Shown: piece after piece, positions 1-8,365 of the stretch
Layout: the number at the start of each line of letters is the position of its first letter
Position numbering within the stretch: the stretch's first letter is position 1
Translations under genes and position numbers: made by a program
The notes under the pieces: model-generated
Told to the model about the DNA's origin: nothing
The model's input: only the letters and a program-made list of their open reading frames with translations
Databases searched by the model: none
Assembly: GCA_000940995.1 (NCBI GenBank)
Contig: CP005973.1
Span: 186,001 to 250,000 of the forward strand
DNA: 64,000 bases
Origin: Photobacterium gaetbulicola Gung47
GTDB lineage: Bacteria > Pseudomonadota > Gammaproteobacteria > Enterobacterales > Vibrionaceae
Direction of reading: 5' to 3'

Positions 1-172
1 GATCTTTTTTCGCTTTTTCAATTAGGCGTTTCAGGGAAAGGTTGCTATCAGGATCAATACCGCCGTTTTTCGCACTTACGTAAATTTCTTTACCGTACTT
101 TGAATAAACTTTGATCTTTGCGCCCTGTGTTTTTGCCATAGAGGCTTTACGGACTTCGAAACTGCGTCCCAT
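1..172 (-). CDS. YebC/PmpR-family regulator (N-terminal part, cut by window edge)
   Basis: The minus-strand frame opens with an ATG at 170-172 and runs to the window edge, giving 57 residues that start MGRSFEVRKASMAKTQGAK and contain IKVYSKYGKEIYVSAKNGG. This is the N-terminal signature of the YebC/PmpR (UPF0082) family of DNA- or ribosome-associated regulators, closest by memory to the short Vibrio paralogue (YeeN type). The rest of the protein lies outside the window, so nothing can be said of its C-terminal domains. It is divergent from the PTS genes that start at 422, with about 250 bp between them. Confidence 0.8.
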   Translation of the reverse strand, partial: MGRSFEVRKASMAKTQGAKIKVYSKYGKEIYVSAKNGGIDPDSNLSLKRLIEKAKKD

Positions 173-421
173 AGGAATCACTCTCTTTTAGATATTTGGG
201 ATTTCTGTTGGAGGCGGATTTTATCAGTAACCAAGGCGGTCTGGCTAGGGGGTATAGGTTGAAAGGCGGGTTGATTGGTGGGGTAGATCAAGATCTGTTT
301 TGAAATTTGAACCAATCTTCTCACTATCGCTAGATTATTCGTGGTGAAAACGGTACAAAGCAAAGGCCCAAGTCAATTGGGAAAAGAGAAAAACAGATAA
401 AAATAAAGAGACGTAATACCA

Positions 422-724
422 ATGAAAATTGTTGCTGTCACCGCTTGCCCAACAGGGATTGCCCATACCTACATGGCCGCTTCAGAGCTGACCAAGGCTG
501 CCCAGCAGCTCGGGGTACAGATGATGGTGGAAACCCAAGGGGCGATGGGAATTGAAAACCAGCTGAGTATTCAGGATATCGGCCGGGCCGATGTGGTCCT
601 GATTGCCTCTGATATCGAAATTGAGCACCGGGCACGATTTACCGGCAGCAAGATCCACTGTGTGACGATCGAAGAGGTGCTCACCGACCCTGTTGGCGTG
701 ATTAATCGCTGCAAAGAACTTTGA
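422..724 (+). CDS. PTS fructose-family EIIB component
   Basis: A free-standing 100-residue EIIB of the fructose/mannitol superfamily. It would carry phosphate from an EIIA to the sugar during uptake, on the cytoplasmic side. The N-terminus MKIVAVTACPTGIAHTYMAA has the phosphorylatable Cys9 in the CPTGIAHT loop, and the ETQGAMGIE segment matches the second conserved family motif. There is no EIIC partner next to it; the gene is followed 26 bp later by an HPr-like/EIIA protein on the same strand, so the two are probably co-transcribed. The upstream AAAGAGA is a weak and rather distant ribosome binding site. It may donate phosphate to the EIIABC protein encoded at 2828 or to an EIIC elsewhere. 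Confidence 0.85.
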   Translation: MKIVAVTACPTGIAHTYMAASELTKAAQQLGVQMMVETQGAMGIENQLSIQDIGRADVVLIASDIEIEHRARFTGSKIHCVTIEEVLTDPVGVINRCKEL

Positions 725-750
725 TTGCGTCACGCTATGACTAAACCAGC

Positions 751-1545
751 ATGATAATTGAACGCCGTATCACCTTTACCCTTGATGACGAGGGCCTGCC
801 AGCTTGGAAGCTCAACCGGCTGAAAACCTTGGCGGGCTATTTCCGCTCGGTGGTGGTGATCCACAATATTTCCCAGCTCAGGATGGCCAATGTCGAACAG
901 GCGATGCGAATGATAAGCCTGGGCTGTATGCCGGGCGATCTGTGTCAGTTGATGATCGAAGGCTCGGATGCCGAGCTGGCCTGCATGGTGCTGACTGATT
1001 TCGTTACCGAGCACTGCCATTTAGTCTGTACTGGCCACCGCCACCTCAGCCAGCGAGAGGCTAAGGCAGAGATTGCCTTGCCTTTTGCCTATGAGCTGAG
1101 CCAGTTATTGCCGTTGTCCCAGCTTGGCGCGAGTTCGCTCGACAAAGATGGTGTACTGACGCAAATCAGCCGCCAGTGCGCCCCCGGCCAGTCCGATAAA
1201 GCCGCCCGTTTGCTGGAGCAAATGCAGGCGAGGGAGGCTGTGTCGTCAACGGCGATGGGTAATGGTATTGCGCTGCCGCATATCTTGACGCCTGATGTCG
1301 AGGTTCCGGTTGTCGTGCTGGCACCGTTGGTGCAGCCTGTCGAATGGGGGGCCAAGCGCGGGCCGGTTAGCTGTGTGGTCGGCTTGGTATTGCCAGCTCC
1401 TCCCCTGCGAGAGTATTTGCTGGCGTTTTCTTCTTTTTCCAAGCGGCTGCTGGAGCCTGATTTTTGTCAGCTGTTAACGGAACACTCACGGCCAGAGGTT
1501 CTGAAGGCGGTGGTACTCGACAGCTTGTCGCTGCCGTTCCGGTGA
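751..1545 (+). CDS. HPr-like domain fused to fructose-type PTS EIIA
   Basis: 264 residues with two parts. Residues about 108-262 are a fructose/mannitol-type EIIA; the phosphorylation site is His177 in the motif GNGIALPH. Residues 1-90 align by eye with HPr: GLPAWKLNRLKTLAGYF sits where HPr has GLHTRPAAQF, and MISLGCMPGD sits on the second HPr helix and turn. The catalytic His of HPr is replaced by Pro17 and its neighbouring Arg by Trp19, so this domain cannot be a normal phosphocarrier. The gene follows the EIIB gene and converges on the AraC gene. Fructose-type DTP proteins also combine EIIA and HPr, but in the opposite order. I infer that the EIIA half phosphorylates the local EIIB and that the HPr half is structural or regulatory. 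Confidence 0.75.
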   Translation: MIIERRITFTLDDEGLPAWKLNRLKTLAGYFRSVVVIHNISQLRMANVEQAMRMISLGCMPGDLCQLMIEGSDAELACMVLTDFVTEHCHLVCTGHRHLSQREAKAEIALPFAYELSQLLPLSQLGASSLDKDGVLTQISRQCAPGQSDKAARLLEQMQAREAVSSTAMGNGIALPHILTPDVEVPVVVLAPLVQPVEWGAKRGPVSCVVGLVLPAPPLREYLLAFSSFSKRLLEPDFCQLLTEHSRPEVLKAVVLDSLSLPFR

Positions 1546-1570
1546 CCCTCTACCATCAAACGCAATCGCG

Positions 1571-2416
1571 CTAATCTCTTCCCCGATAATCCGAGGGGGT
1601 CATCCCGGTTTTGTTCTTGAACACCCGGTAGAAGTAGTTCACATCCTGAAAGCCGCATCGGGTGGCTACTTCGTTCAGGCGGAAGGTGTACTTTTTCAGC
1701 ATGAACTTTGCCCGCTCAATGCGTACCCAAGTGATGTAGTCGGCCATGCGCATATGCCCCTGTTGGCGAAACAGGCGCGACAGGTGGTTAGGCGTAATGT
1801 TGAAGCGCTTGGCAATGGAATCGCGGGTAATGGGGCGGTGGAAGTTCTCCTGAATATAGATACAGATCCCCTGGTAGAGATCTTCACTGCGCTTTTTATG
1901 GGTGTTGCTGGGGGCCGCGAGCATCTGCTGGCAATAGCTCATTAAGGCTTGCAGCAGGTGCTCGTCCATCGGTTTTTGCAGTGGCTCTTTGGAAAGGGCA
2001 TTGAGCGCGGCAAGGATATGGTCGATGGCAAAGCCGGTCCGGGTTTGGATACTGTGCTTTTGCACATCGTAGAAGTTGGTCTGCCCTTTGGACTTGCTGA
2101 CTAGGCTGAATCCGAGTTGGCGCTTGCCAAATAGCAGGCTGAGTACCGAGCAATCGGTATCCCAGTTGGGTTTGTTCCAGCTGTTGGGGGGAATATACAG
2201 GGCATCACCGGCCATGATCTTCACTTCGGTAATACCATGATCCGGATCTTCCAGCTGGTTGAGGTACTCACCGCTGATGACCATCTCCAGCCGGGGGAAG
2301 TTGACCTGGTAACTGAATGGTGGCGGAGTGACATGATCACCGGCAAACCAGATCCGGTTGAAGTGCTCACGCTCGGCAAGCAGGGTTTCGATAAGCTGGT
2401 GGAATACTTGGCTCAT
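1571..2416 (-). CDS. AraC-family transcriptional regulator
   Basis: 281 residues. The first 110 or so look like a cupin-type sugar-sensing domain (ITEVKIMAGDALYIPPNSWN), and residues about 180-280 form the double helix-turn-helix of the AraC family, with DSIAKRFNITPNHLSRLFRQ and GFQDVNYFYRVFKNKTGMTP. It is transcribed away from the PTS EIIABC gene at 2828 across a 411-bp region, the usual arrangement for a local activator. The order AraC / EIIABC / manA matches a Vibrio cholerae cluster as I remember it. The likely target is the EIIABC-manA promoter and the likely inducer a hexose or its phosphate; neither is shown by the sequence. Confidence 0.88.
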   Translation of the reverse strand: MSQVFHQLIETLLAEREHFNRIWFAGDHVTPPPFSYQVNFPRLEMVISGEYLNQLEDPDHGITEVKIMAGDALYIPPNSWNKPNWDTDCSVLSLLFGKRQLGFSLVSKSKGQTNFYDVQKHSIQTRTGFAIDHILAALNALSKEPLQKPMDEHLLQALMSYCQQMLAAPSNTHKKRSEDLYQGICIYIQENFHRPITRDSIAKRFNITPNHLSRLFRQQGHMRMADYITWVRIERAKFMLKKYTFRLNEVATRCGFQDVNYFYRVFKNKTGMTPSDYRGRD

Positions 2417-2827
2417 GGTACTAATTGGTCTTGGCTCAGATGTGCTAGTGGCTGTTATTATCTTTTGCTCTTGTCTCTATTGTCCTTGTTCTCGGCCTGA
2501 TACCGTGAAGCTGATCACCTAAATTTCTCGTCTCAGGCTGGAAAATCGTGTTACTTAAGTCTAGCTGCTGTTATTTTTTGATTTAATGCATGCACTATTT
2601 ATGAACCACTACATTGTTTTAAATTGTTGATTTATATTGGCTTTATTGACTTTGCGGGTGGTTGATATAGCTGGGTTTATTATGAGAGTCCGATCACACA
2701 ACAATACAGGTGTTACAAATGTCCAGTAAATGCTCCTCTGGTACACTATAAGAGGCGTACTAAAAAGCCGAAAATATCCCCAACGGTAAACAGTATGCCG
2801 ATATAAATAATCAAAGGGGGAACACTC
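2417..2827. other. Divergent regulatory region, araC / PTS
   Basis: This 411-bp stretch separates the AraC gene from the EIIABC gene and holds no credible ORF. The middle is AT-rich. The EIIABC gene has a strong AGGGGG ribosome binding site just before its ATG. A CRP-like site lies at 2683-2698 and is listed separately. I saw no clear AraC direct repeats. Confidence 0.6.
2683..2698. promoter_or_regulatory. Candidate CRP (cAMP receptor protein) site
   Basis: TGAGA-N6-TCACA, one mismatch from the CRP consensus TGTGA-N6-TCACA. It is centred about 137 bp before the ATG of the PTS EIIABC gene, in the divergent regulatory region. Catabolite control of a sugar PTS operon would be ordinary. Prediction by eye only. 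Confidence 0.45.
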
Positions 2828-4729
2828 ATGATCACCAATCTGATTAATGAGCAGTTGATTTGCCTAGACCTTAAGGCAACGACAAAAGAAGAGGTGTTTG
2901 TTGAGATGATCGACATCCTGCACAAGCAGGGTCGAGTCAGTGACAAGCAGCAGTTTTTGGCCGATATCCTTGCCCGCGAAGAGCTGGGCAACACAGGCTT
3001 TGAAGACGGCGTAGCATTGCCGCACGCCAAAAGTGCCGCAGTCAGCGAGCCGGCAGTCGCCATTGGTATTAGCCGTAGCGGTATTGAATACGGTGCCGAA
3101 GATGGTCTGCCTTCCAAACTATTTTTCATGATTGCCTCGCCAGACGGCGGTGCAAACCACCATATCGAAGTGCTGGCCGAGTTGTCTTCCAAGTTGATTG
3201 AAGACGGCTTTATCGATGCTTTCCTCGCGGCTAAATCGGAAAAAGACGCGCTGGCTCTGTTGCTGGAAAAAACAGAAACAGCAGAGGCACCAGCGGCTGA
3301 AAATGGTTTCCTTATTGGTGTGACAGGTTGTCCTGCCGGTGTTGCGCACACTTACCTTGCAGCGGAAGCGCTTGAGAAGGGAGCGAAAGAGCTAGGCTAC
3401 GAAATCAAAGTCGAAACCAATGGTTCTATCGGGGTGAAGAACAGCCCGACAGCCGAAGAAATTGCCCGTGCCGAAGCGATCATTGTCAGCTGCGACAAGC
3501 AGGTGGACATGGCTCGTTTTGCTGGCAAGCGCTTGATTAAAACCGGTGTTAAAGCACCGATCAAAGATGCCAAAGGCCTGATTGGCCAAGCCTTGGCGGC
3601 TCCAGAGTACCAAGCCTCTGGCGAGGATGCGCCAGTCGAGAAAGGAAGCAAAGTGACTCAGGCGCGCTCTGATCTTTACCGCTACCTGATGAACGGTGTA
3701 TCGCACATGATCCCGTTCGTAGTAACTGGTGGTCTGTTGATCGCCCTTGCTCTGGCAATTGGTGGTCAGCCAACAGAAGCGGGTATGGCCATTCCTGATG
3801 GCAGCATGTGGAACAAGGTACTGGATGTTGGTGTCGTTGCATTCACACTGATGATCCCTATTCTTGCCGGTTATATTGCTTACGCCATTGCTGACCGTCC
3901 GGCGCTTGCACCGGGTCTGATCGGTGGCTGGATTGCCAACAACGGTTCGTTCTACGGTGCGGAAGCCGGTACAGGCTTCATCGGTGCTATCGTTGCGGGT
4001 CTGTTGGTGGGCTACTTCGTTAAATTTATTGTTACCCGCAACTACCACAAGTTCATCCAGCCGCTGGTGCCAATTATGATTGCGCCTATTACCGGTAGCT
4101 TGTTTATCTCGAGCTTGTTCATCTTCGTCATCGGTGCGCCGATTGCGAGCCTGATGGATGGTTTGAACGCGATGCTAACCAGCATGAGTACCGGTAACGT
4201 TGTTCTGCTGGGTATCGTTCTGGGTGGTATGGCTGGTTTTGATATGGGGGGTCCATTCAACAAGGTTGCCTTCTTGTTCTCGGTCGGCATGATTGCCAGC
4301 GGCCAGACACAATTTATGGGTGCGATGGCATGTGCTATCCCTGTCGCTCCACTGGGTATGGCGCTAGCGACAGTGATTGGTCGCAAGTTCAATATCTTTG
4401 AAGAGTCCGAAATTGAAGCCGGTAAAGCGTCTGGTGCAATGGGCTTGGTCGGTATCTCGGAAGGTGCGATTCCATTCGCGGCGCAAGACCCAATGTCGGT
4501 TATCCCTGCCAACGTACTAGGCTCTATGGTTGCAGCTGTCATGGCCTTCTCATTCGGTATCACCAACAGTGTTGCTCACGGTGGCCCGGTTGTGGCTCTA
4601 CTTGGCGCGATGAACAAACCGGTTCTAGCACTGGCGTGTATGGCGGCAGGTGCGGTAGTCACAGCACTGGTAGCTGTTTCACTGAAGAAGATGCGTCAGG
4701 CTAAATCACAGCAAACTGCTGTTGCTTAA
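2828..4729 (+). CDS. PTS fructose/mannose-type EIIABC permease
   Basis: 633-residue sugar permease of the fructose PTS family in the inner membrane. EIIA occupies residues 1-145 with the phosphorylation site His66 (GVALPHAK). EIIB occupies about 160-255 with Cys168 (GVTGCPAGVAHTYLAAE). EIIC runs from about 285 to 625, with many membrane segments and the conserved GGMAGFDMGGPFNKVAF motif. It imports and phosphorylates a hexose. It is followed by manA after a terminator, so mannose or fructose-related sugar is likely; fructose specificity cannot be excluded. The start has a strong AGGGGG ribosome binding site. In V. cholerae the homologous arrangement AraC-EIIABC-manA is known, as far as I recall. 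Confidence 0.9.
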   Translation: MITNLINEQLICLDLKATTKEEVFVEMIDILHKQGRVSDKQQFLADILAREELGNTGFEDGVALPHAKSAAVSEPAVAIGISRSGIEYGAEDGLPSKLFFMIASPDGGANHHIEVLAELSSKLIEDGFIDAFLAAKSEKDALALLLEKTETAEAPAAENGFLIGVTGCPAGVAHTYLAAEALEKGAKELGYEIKVETNGSIGVKNSPTAEEIARAEAIIVSCDKQVDMARFAGKRLIKTGVKAPIKDAKGLIGQALAAPEYQASGEDAPVEKGSKVTQARSDLYRYLMNGVSHMIPFVVTGGLLIALALAIGGQPTEAGMAIPDGSMWNKVLDVGVVAFTLMIPILAGYIAYAIADRPALAPGLIGGWIANNGSFYGAEAGTGFIGAIVAGLLVGYFVKFIVTRNYHKFIQPLVPIMIAPITGSLFISSLFIFVIGAPIASLMDGLNAMLTSMSTGNVVLLGIVLGGMAGFDMGGPFNKVAFLFSVGMIASGQTQFMGAMACAIPVAPLGMALATVIGRKFNIFEESEIEAGKASGAMGLVGISEGAIPFAAQDPMSVIPANVLGSMVAAVMAFSFGITNSVAHGGPVVALLGAMNKPVLALACMAAGAVVTALVAVSLKKMRQAKSQQTAVA

Positions 4730-4778
4730 TCCCCCAAGCAATAGTGTTACACAGTAAGGCCTGAGTTACTGTGTCCTG

Positions 4779-4806
4779 AAGCTCCCTTATCTGAGGGAGC
4801 TTTTTG
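4779..4806 (+). terminator. Rho-independent terminator after PTS EIIABC
   Basis: A perfect 9-bp stem AAGCTCCCT / AGGGAGCTT with a 6-nt loop, followed by a T run. It sits 50 bp after the EIIABC stop and 200 bp before manA. Confidence 0.85.
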
Positions 4807-5003
4807 GCTTAGAGGGAGGGGGTGGTTCGTTGATTAACCAAGAAGAATCGATGAAAAGTAATGAAAAACCTCTCATTGCAGGTGGTTTTTGGTAGTATGC
4901 GCTGCTGGTATGCGATTAACCCAGAGTGTTAATCGGATTTCATTAGCTCCTCAATAGTCGGTTTGGGGTCTTAATGAAATCTGCATTAGAAATAAGGAAA
5001 GCT

Positions 5004-6197
5004 ATGACTACTTCCTCTCGTTTTTATCGTATGCATAACGTAATTCAGGATTATGCATGGGGCAGCACCACATCGATTGGCCAGTTGTTTGGTATCGAGA
5101 ACCCTGAAGGCAAGCCGCAAGCGGAGATCTGGATGGGCGCGCACCAAAATGGCTGTTCGCAAATTGAAGTCGATGGCAAACCGACACTGCTATCTGACTT
5201 TATTGAGGCTGACAAAGCGAACCTGATCGGTGCTGATACAGCCGAGACATTTGGTGAGTTGCCATACCTTTTCAAAGTGCTGGCTGCAGAAAAAGCCCTG
5301 TCAATTCAGGTTCACCCGAGCAAAGCCCAGGCTGAGGCGGGTTTCGCTAAAGAAGAAGAGCAGGGTGTACCTCGTACGGCAGGTAACCGCAACTACAAGG
5401 ATCCCAACCATAAGCCTGAGCTGGTTTATGCTCTGACACCTTACCAGGCCATGAACGGTTTCCGCGAGTTTGGGCAAATTGTCTCTTATTTCCGTGCCTT
5501 GGAAATTGAAGAAATTCATGCGTTGGTTGCAGCGCTGGAAGCAAATCAGAACGAGCAAGGTCTTGAAGGTTTCTTCGAAGCTATGCTGTCGTTGGACGGT
5601 GAAGCGAAAGAGAGCAGCGTGGCCAAGCTACTGGCCTATGCCGACGCGCACAAGGATGAAGAATTGTTTGCCCTGATCTTGGACTTGGCAGAGCAATACC
5701 CTGGTGATATCGGTCTGTTTGCCCCGCTGATGCTGAATACCCTGACACTGCAGCCGGGCGAAGCCATGTTCCTGGATGCGTGTACGCCACATGCGTACAT
5801 TAAGGGCACGGGATTGGAGATCATGGCAAACTCCGACAACGTACTTCGCGCAGGCCTGACGCCAAAATATATGGACGTGCCTGAGCTGGTTGCGTGCACC
5901 CGCTGTCAGCCAATGCCGTTCGATACTTTATTGCTGGCCCCGCAGACTGAAAATGGCGCATTGCACTACCCAATCCCTGTGCCTGACTTCAAGTTCAGCG
6001 TTTACCAGCAGGCGGACAATGTAGAGCTAGAGACAAGCAGTGCAGAAATCCTGCTGGCGGTAGATGCGCCATTGACCGTCGCTCACATCGACGGTGAATC
6101 AGTGACTATTGGCAAAGGTGAATCAGTCTTTATTCCGGCCAATACTGGTGCTTACCTGGCGAGCTCTGAAGGTAAATTTGCCCGCGCCTACAACTAG
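5004..6197 (+). CDS. manA: Mannose-6-phosphate isomerase, class I
   Basis: Zinc-dependent cytoplasmic enzyme that interconverts mannose 6-phosphate and fructose 6-phosphate, feeding sugar from the PTS into glycolysis. From this start it has 397 residues, the normal length. The family N-terminus is plain (FYRMHNVIQDYAWGSTTSIG), as are the metal and active-site motifs EIWMGAHQNG, QVHPSKAQAEAGF, KPELVYALT and GTGLEIMANSDN. An in-frame ATG also exists at 4974, but 5004 is preceded by AAGGAAAGCT, a good ribosome binding site, and fits the family N-terminus. It lies downstream of the PTS EIIABC gene, beyond a terminator, so it may have its own promoter too. Confidence 0.93.
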   Translation: MTTSSRFYRMHNVIQDYAWGSTTSIGQLFGIENPEGKPQAEIWMGAHQNGCSQIEVDGKPTLLSDFIEADKANLIGADTAETFGELPYLFKVLAAEKALSIQVHPSKAQAEAGFAKEEEQGVPRTAGNRNYKDPNHKPELVYALTPYQAMNGFREFGQIVSYFRALEIEEIHALVAALEANQNEQGLEGFFEAMLSLDGEAKESSVAKLLAYADAHKDEELFALILDLAEQYPGDIGLFAPLMLNTLTLQPGEAMFLDACTPHAYIKGTGLEIMANSDNVLRAGLTPKYMDVPELVACTRCQPMPFDTLLLAPQTENGALHYPIPVPDFKFSVYQQADNVELETSSAEILLAVDAPLTVAHIDGESVTIGKGESVFIPANTGAYLASSEGKFARAYN

Positions 6198-6304
6198 GTG
6201 TGGTACATTTGAGCGAATTGCGGGATTGTTGCTCGGTTGGTGAAGTGCAGTTCGAAAAGCCCTTTACATCAATCGGATGAGCTCGTACCATACGCCGCAC
6301 TTAC

Positions 6305-6395
6305 GGAGAGATGGCTGAGTGGTTGAAAGCACCGGTCTTGAAAACCGGCATACGTTAATAGCGTATCTAGGGTTCAAATCCCTATCTCTCCGCCA
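6305..6395 (+). tRNA. tRNA-Ser (anticodon TGA)
   Basis: A 91-nt class II tRNA with encoded CCA. The acceptor stem is GGAGAGA / TCTCTCC followed by discriminator G and CCA. The anticodon loop CTTGAAA gives anticodon TGA (reads TCA). A long variable arm (TACGTTAATAGCGTA) and the T arm GGTTCAAATCC are present. It is followed at once by a terminator hairpin that is duplicated. Confidence 0.95.
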
Positions 6396-6402
6396 CATTC
6401 GA

Positions 6403-6430
6403 AAGCCTCGTCAAACGACGAGGCTTTTTT
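6403..6430 (+). terminator. Rho-independent terminator after tRNA-Ser (copy 1)
   Basis: Perfect 10-bp stem AAGCCTCGTC / GACGAGGCTT with loop AAAC, followed by a T run. It ends the tRNA-Ser transcript. Confidence 0.9.
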
Positions 6431-6500
6431 GTATTTCTTGGGTTCTGAGTAAGGGATTTGAATCAAATCCGCCATACCCAGAGCGCTCCGCCACATTCGA

Positions 6501-6528
6501 AAGTCTCGTCAAACGACGAGGCTTTTTT
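6501..6528 (+). terminator. Duplicate of the tRNA-Ser terminator (copy 2)
   Basis: The same hairpin 98 bp further on, with AAGTCTCGTC in the left arm so that one pair becomes a wobble. It has no gene of its own and is part of the tandem repeat. Confidence 0.8.
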
Positions 6529-6746
6529 GTATTTCTTGGGTTCTGAGTAAGGGATTTGAATCAAATCCGCCATACCCTGAACACTCCGCCGCATCGACTT
6601 TCTATGATAGATTTTACCTATTAAATCGATAAGCATAATCTGCGTGACCTATTTCCTTATAGTGGCATAATGAACTCATCAACAGGGAGCAATGAAGAAA
6701 AGGCTCCAGTTGCAACAAAGACTTATCAATATTTAGGGAATTCATT

Positions 6747-7478
6747 ATGTTCGAATCAAAAGAAGGCCAAGCGGTACCACAGGTTACCTTCCACACTCGC
6801 CAAGGCGATCAGTGGGTAGACGTGACGACAGAAGAACTATTTGCAAACAAAACGGTTATCGTCTTTTCACTACCGGGCGCATTCACCCCAACTTGTTCTT
6901 CTAGCCACCTGCCTCGCTACAACGAGTTGGCATCAGTTTTTGCAGAGCACGGTGTTGATGACATCCTGTGTGTTTCTGTCAACGATACGTTCGTGATGAA
7001 TGCATGGAAAGCTGACCAAGAAGCTGAAAACATCACTTTCATCCCAGATGGCAACGGCGACTTCTCGAAAGGTATGGGCATGCTAGTTGCAAAAAATGAC
7101 CTAGGCTTCGGTGATCGCTCATGGCGTTACAGCATGCTGGTTAAAGATGGTGTGGTAGTGAAAATGTTTATTGAAAACGACGAGCCGGGCGACCCGTTCA
7201 AGGTTTCAGACGCAGACACTATGCTGTCTTATGTTGCTCCAGAGCACAAACTACAGCAATCAATCACGGTATTTACTAAGCCTGGTTGTCCATTCTGTGC
7301 CAAAGCGAAGCAGAACCTCATTGACAATGGTCTGAACTACGAAGAAGTGATTCTAGGCAAAGACGCCACAACTGTTAGCCTGCGTGCAATCTCTGGCCGC
7401 AGCACGGTGCCTCAGGTATTCATCGGTGGTCAGCACATCGGTGGCAGCGAAGAGCTAGAAGCTTTCCTTGCCAAGTGA
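6747..7478 (+). CDS. Peroxiredoxin-glutaredoxin fusion (hybrid Prx5)
   Basis: A 243-residue cytoplasmic peroxidase that reduces hydrogen peroxide and alkyl hydroperoxides using glutathione through its own glutaredoxin domain. Residues 1-165 are a Prx5-type peroxiredoxin with peroxidatic Cys50 in GAFTPTCSSSHLPRY. Residues 172-243 are a glutaredoxin with the CPFC redox pair (Cys181, Cys184) and the SGRSTVPQVFIGG segment that binds glutathione. The fusion is known from Haemophilus and vibrios. The start has an AGGGA ribosome binding site 10 bp upstream. In several vibrios oxyR lies beside this gene; it does not here. Confidence 0.95.
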   Translation: MFESKEGQAVPQVTFHTRQGDQWVDVTTEELFANKTVIVFSLPGAFTPTCSSSHLPRYNELASVFAEHGVDDILCVSVNDTFVMNAWKADQEAENITFIPDGNGDFSKGMGMLVAKNDLGFGDRSWRYSMLVKDGVVVKMFIENDEPGDPFKVSDADTMLSYVAPEHKLQQSITVFTKPGCPFCAKAKQNLIDNGLNYEEVILGKDATTVSLRAISGRSTVPQVFIGGQHIGGSEELEAFLAK

Positions 7479-7530
7479 TTGCTGAGCTGAAATAGCCGCG
7501 AACTTACCGCCGCTCTATCCGCACAGTAAA

Positions 7531-7565
7531 AAGCCAAGTAGGGTTATCCCTACTTGGCTTTTTTG
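7531..7565. terminator. Bidirectional terminator between peroxiredoxin and VF530 genes
   Basis: Perfect 13-bp stem AAGCCAAGTAGGG / CCCTACTTGGCTT with loop TTAT, flanked by an A run on the left and a T run on the right, so it can serve both converging genes. Confidence 0.92.
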
Positions 7566-7591
7566 ATATTGGTGCAAATGCAGTGAATGGG

Positions 7592-8005
7592 CTAGCGGCG
7601 TGGACGGCGGCCGCGTGATGAACGCTCTTTGTGGGCTGATGCTGCTTTGGCCTGTGACTTCAAGATCGATTCCACCGTTAGCTCCATCGGCTCTTTGGGT
7701 TTAAGGCCGTGCGGGAAAGTGCGGGCACGTGGGGGGAGATCGTATTCTTCTGCGGAAGCACGTGGCATGCGCTTGAAACGGTAAAGGTAGAAGTTCTCGA
7801 GCTTCTCTCTTGCCCAAGCCGTCTTCTTTAGATACTTCACACTGCTCGCAATCGATGGGTTGGTATGAAAACAGTTGATTCGCATTGCCGTATCCAGGAT
7901 CTCCCAACCGTAGTAGTCCACCAACTCTTGCAGTAAGGTTTCTAACTTAAGACCGTGCAGTGGGTTGTTCTGTTGTAATTCAATTCTTTCTTCATCGGTC
8001 ATCAT
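7592..8005 (-). CDS. VF530-family (DUF2132) DNA-binding protein
   Basis: 137 residues. The N-terminal 75 carry the VF530/DUF2132 fold: NNPLHGLKLETLLQELVDYY, INCFHTNPSIASSVKYLKKT and WAREKLENFYLYRF. The family is named after a Vibrio fischeri protein of known structure, suggested to bind DNA. The C-terminal tail is basic (SSRGRRPRR) and likely unstructured, which fits nucleic-acid binding. The start is preceded by AGGAA. It stands alone, converging on the peroxiredoxin gene. Its biological role is unknown. Confidence 0.88.
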   Translation of the reverse strand: MMTDEERIELQQNNPLHGLKLETLLQELVDYYGWEILDTAMRINCFHTNPSIASSVKYLKKTAWAREKLENFYLYRFKRMPRASAEEYDLPPRARTFPHGLKPKEPMELTVESILKSQAKAASAHKERSSRGRRPRR

Positions 8006-8365
8006 AACGAGTTCCTAAGTATCTAACTTAACCAAGATTGGTTGGGCTATGTGGTATGGGCTCGGGATTCTAGCAGAGTTTTCTAAGCTCATATACCGCG
8101 TTATTGTTTCTTGATTTAGAGCCACTAGATCTTCAAAACAATGCCTTATCTATAAGCTTATAAATTCTCGCTGAACCTGTATCTTGAAATAGCTTGGGTA
8201 TAGTCATATGCCAGTGGGCTTGGAGAGTAAATAACTAAGGTGATGATTAAGGCCGTAGATTCCATTTATTTATTGTTACCGTGTGGTAATGGTTATTTGT
8301 ATCTTTCCCGTATTGTTCGTTTTTGTGCAATAAGTAAAATGGCCTCATCAAAAAGAGGGGCCGAT
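8006..8365. other. Divergent intergenic region, no gene seen
   Basis: 360 bp between the VF530 gene and the YqhA gene. An open frame continues upstream of the YqhA start to 8240, but it lacks a ribosome binding site and family similarity. A short imperfect inverted repeat (GGCCTC ... GAGGGGCC) surrounds the YqhA ribosome binding site. I see no other feature. Confidence 0.5.

Larger units (their letters stand above)
6389..6584 (+). repeat. Two tandem 98-bp units: tRNA tail plus terminator
   Basis: The stretch starting at the last bases of the tRNA-Ser gene (TCCGCCACATTCGAAAG) and running through the terminator hairpin and trailing sequence is repeated once with a period of 98 bp. The copies differ at only a few positions, for example C to T in the hairpin stem. 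Each unit ends with the small inverted repeat GGATTTG-AAT-CAAATCC and a second CTCCGCC-like segment. The remnant suggests past duplication or deletion of tRNA copies here. No gene lies between 6396 and 6746. Confidence 0.85.

Noticed and set aside
3392..4048. Long antisense frame within the PTS EIIABC gene
   Set aside because: Shadow of strong codon bias in a clear membrane transporter gene; no protein features.
8240..8365. N-terminal extension of the YqhA-family protein
   Set aside because: No ribosome binding site and no family similarity; the ATG at 8366 follows GAGGGG and fits the family start.
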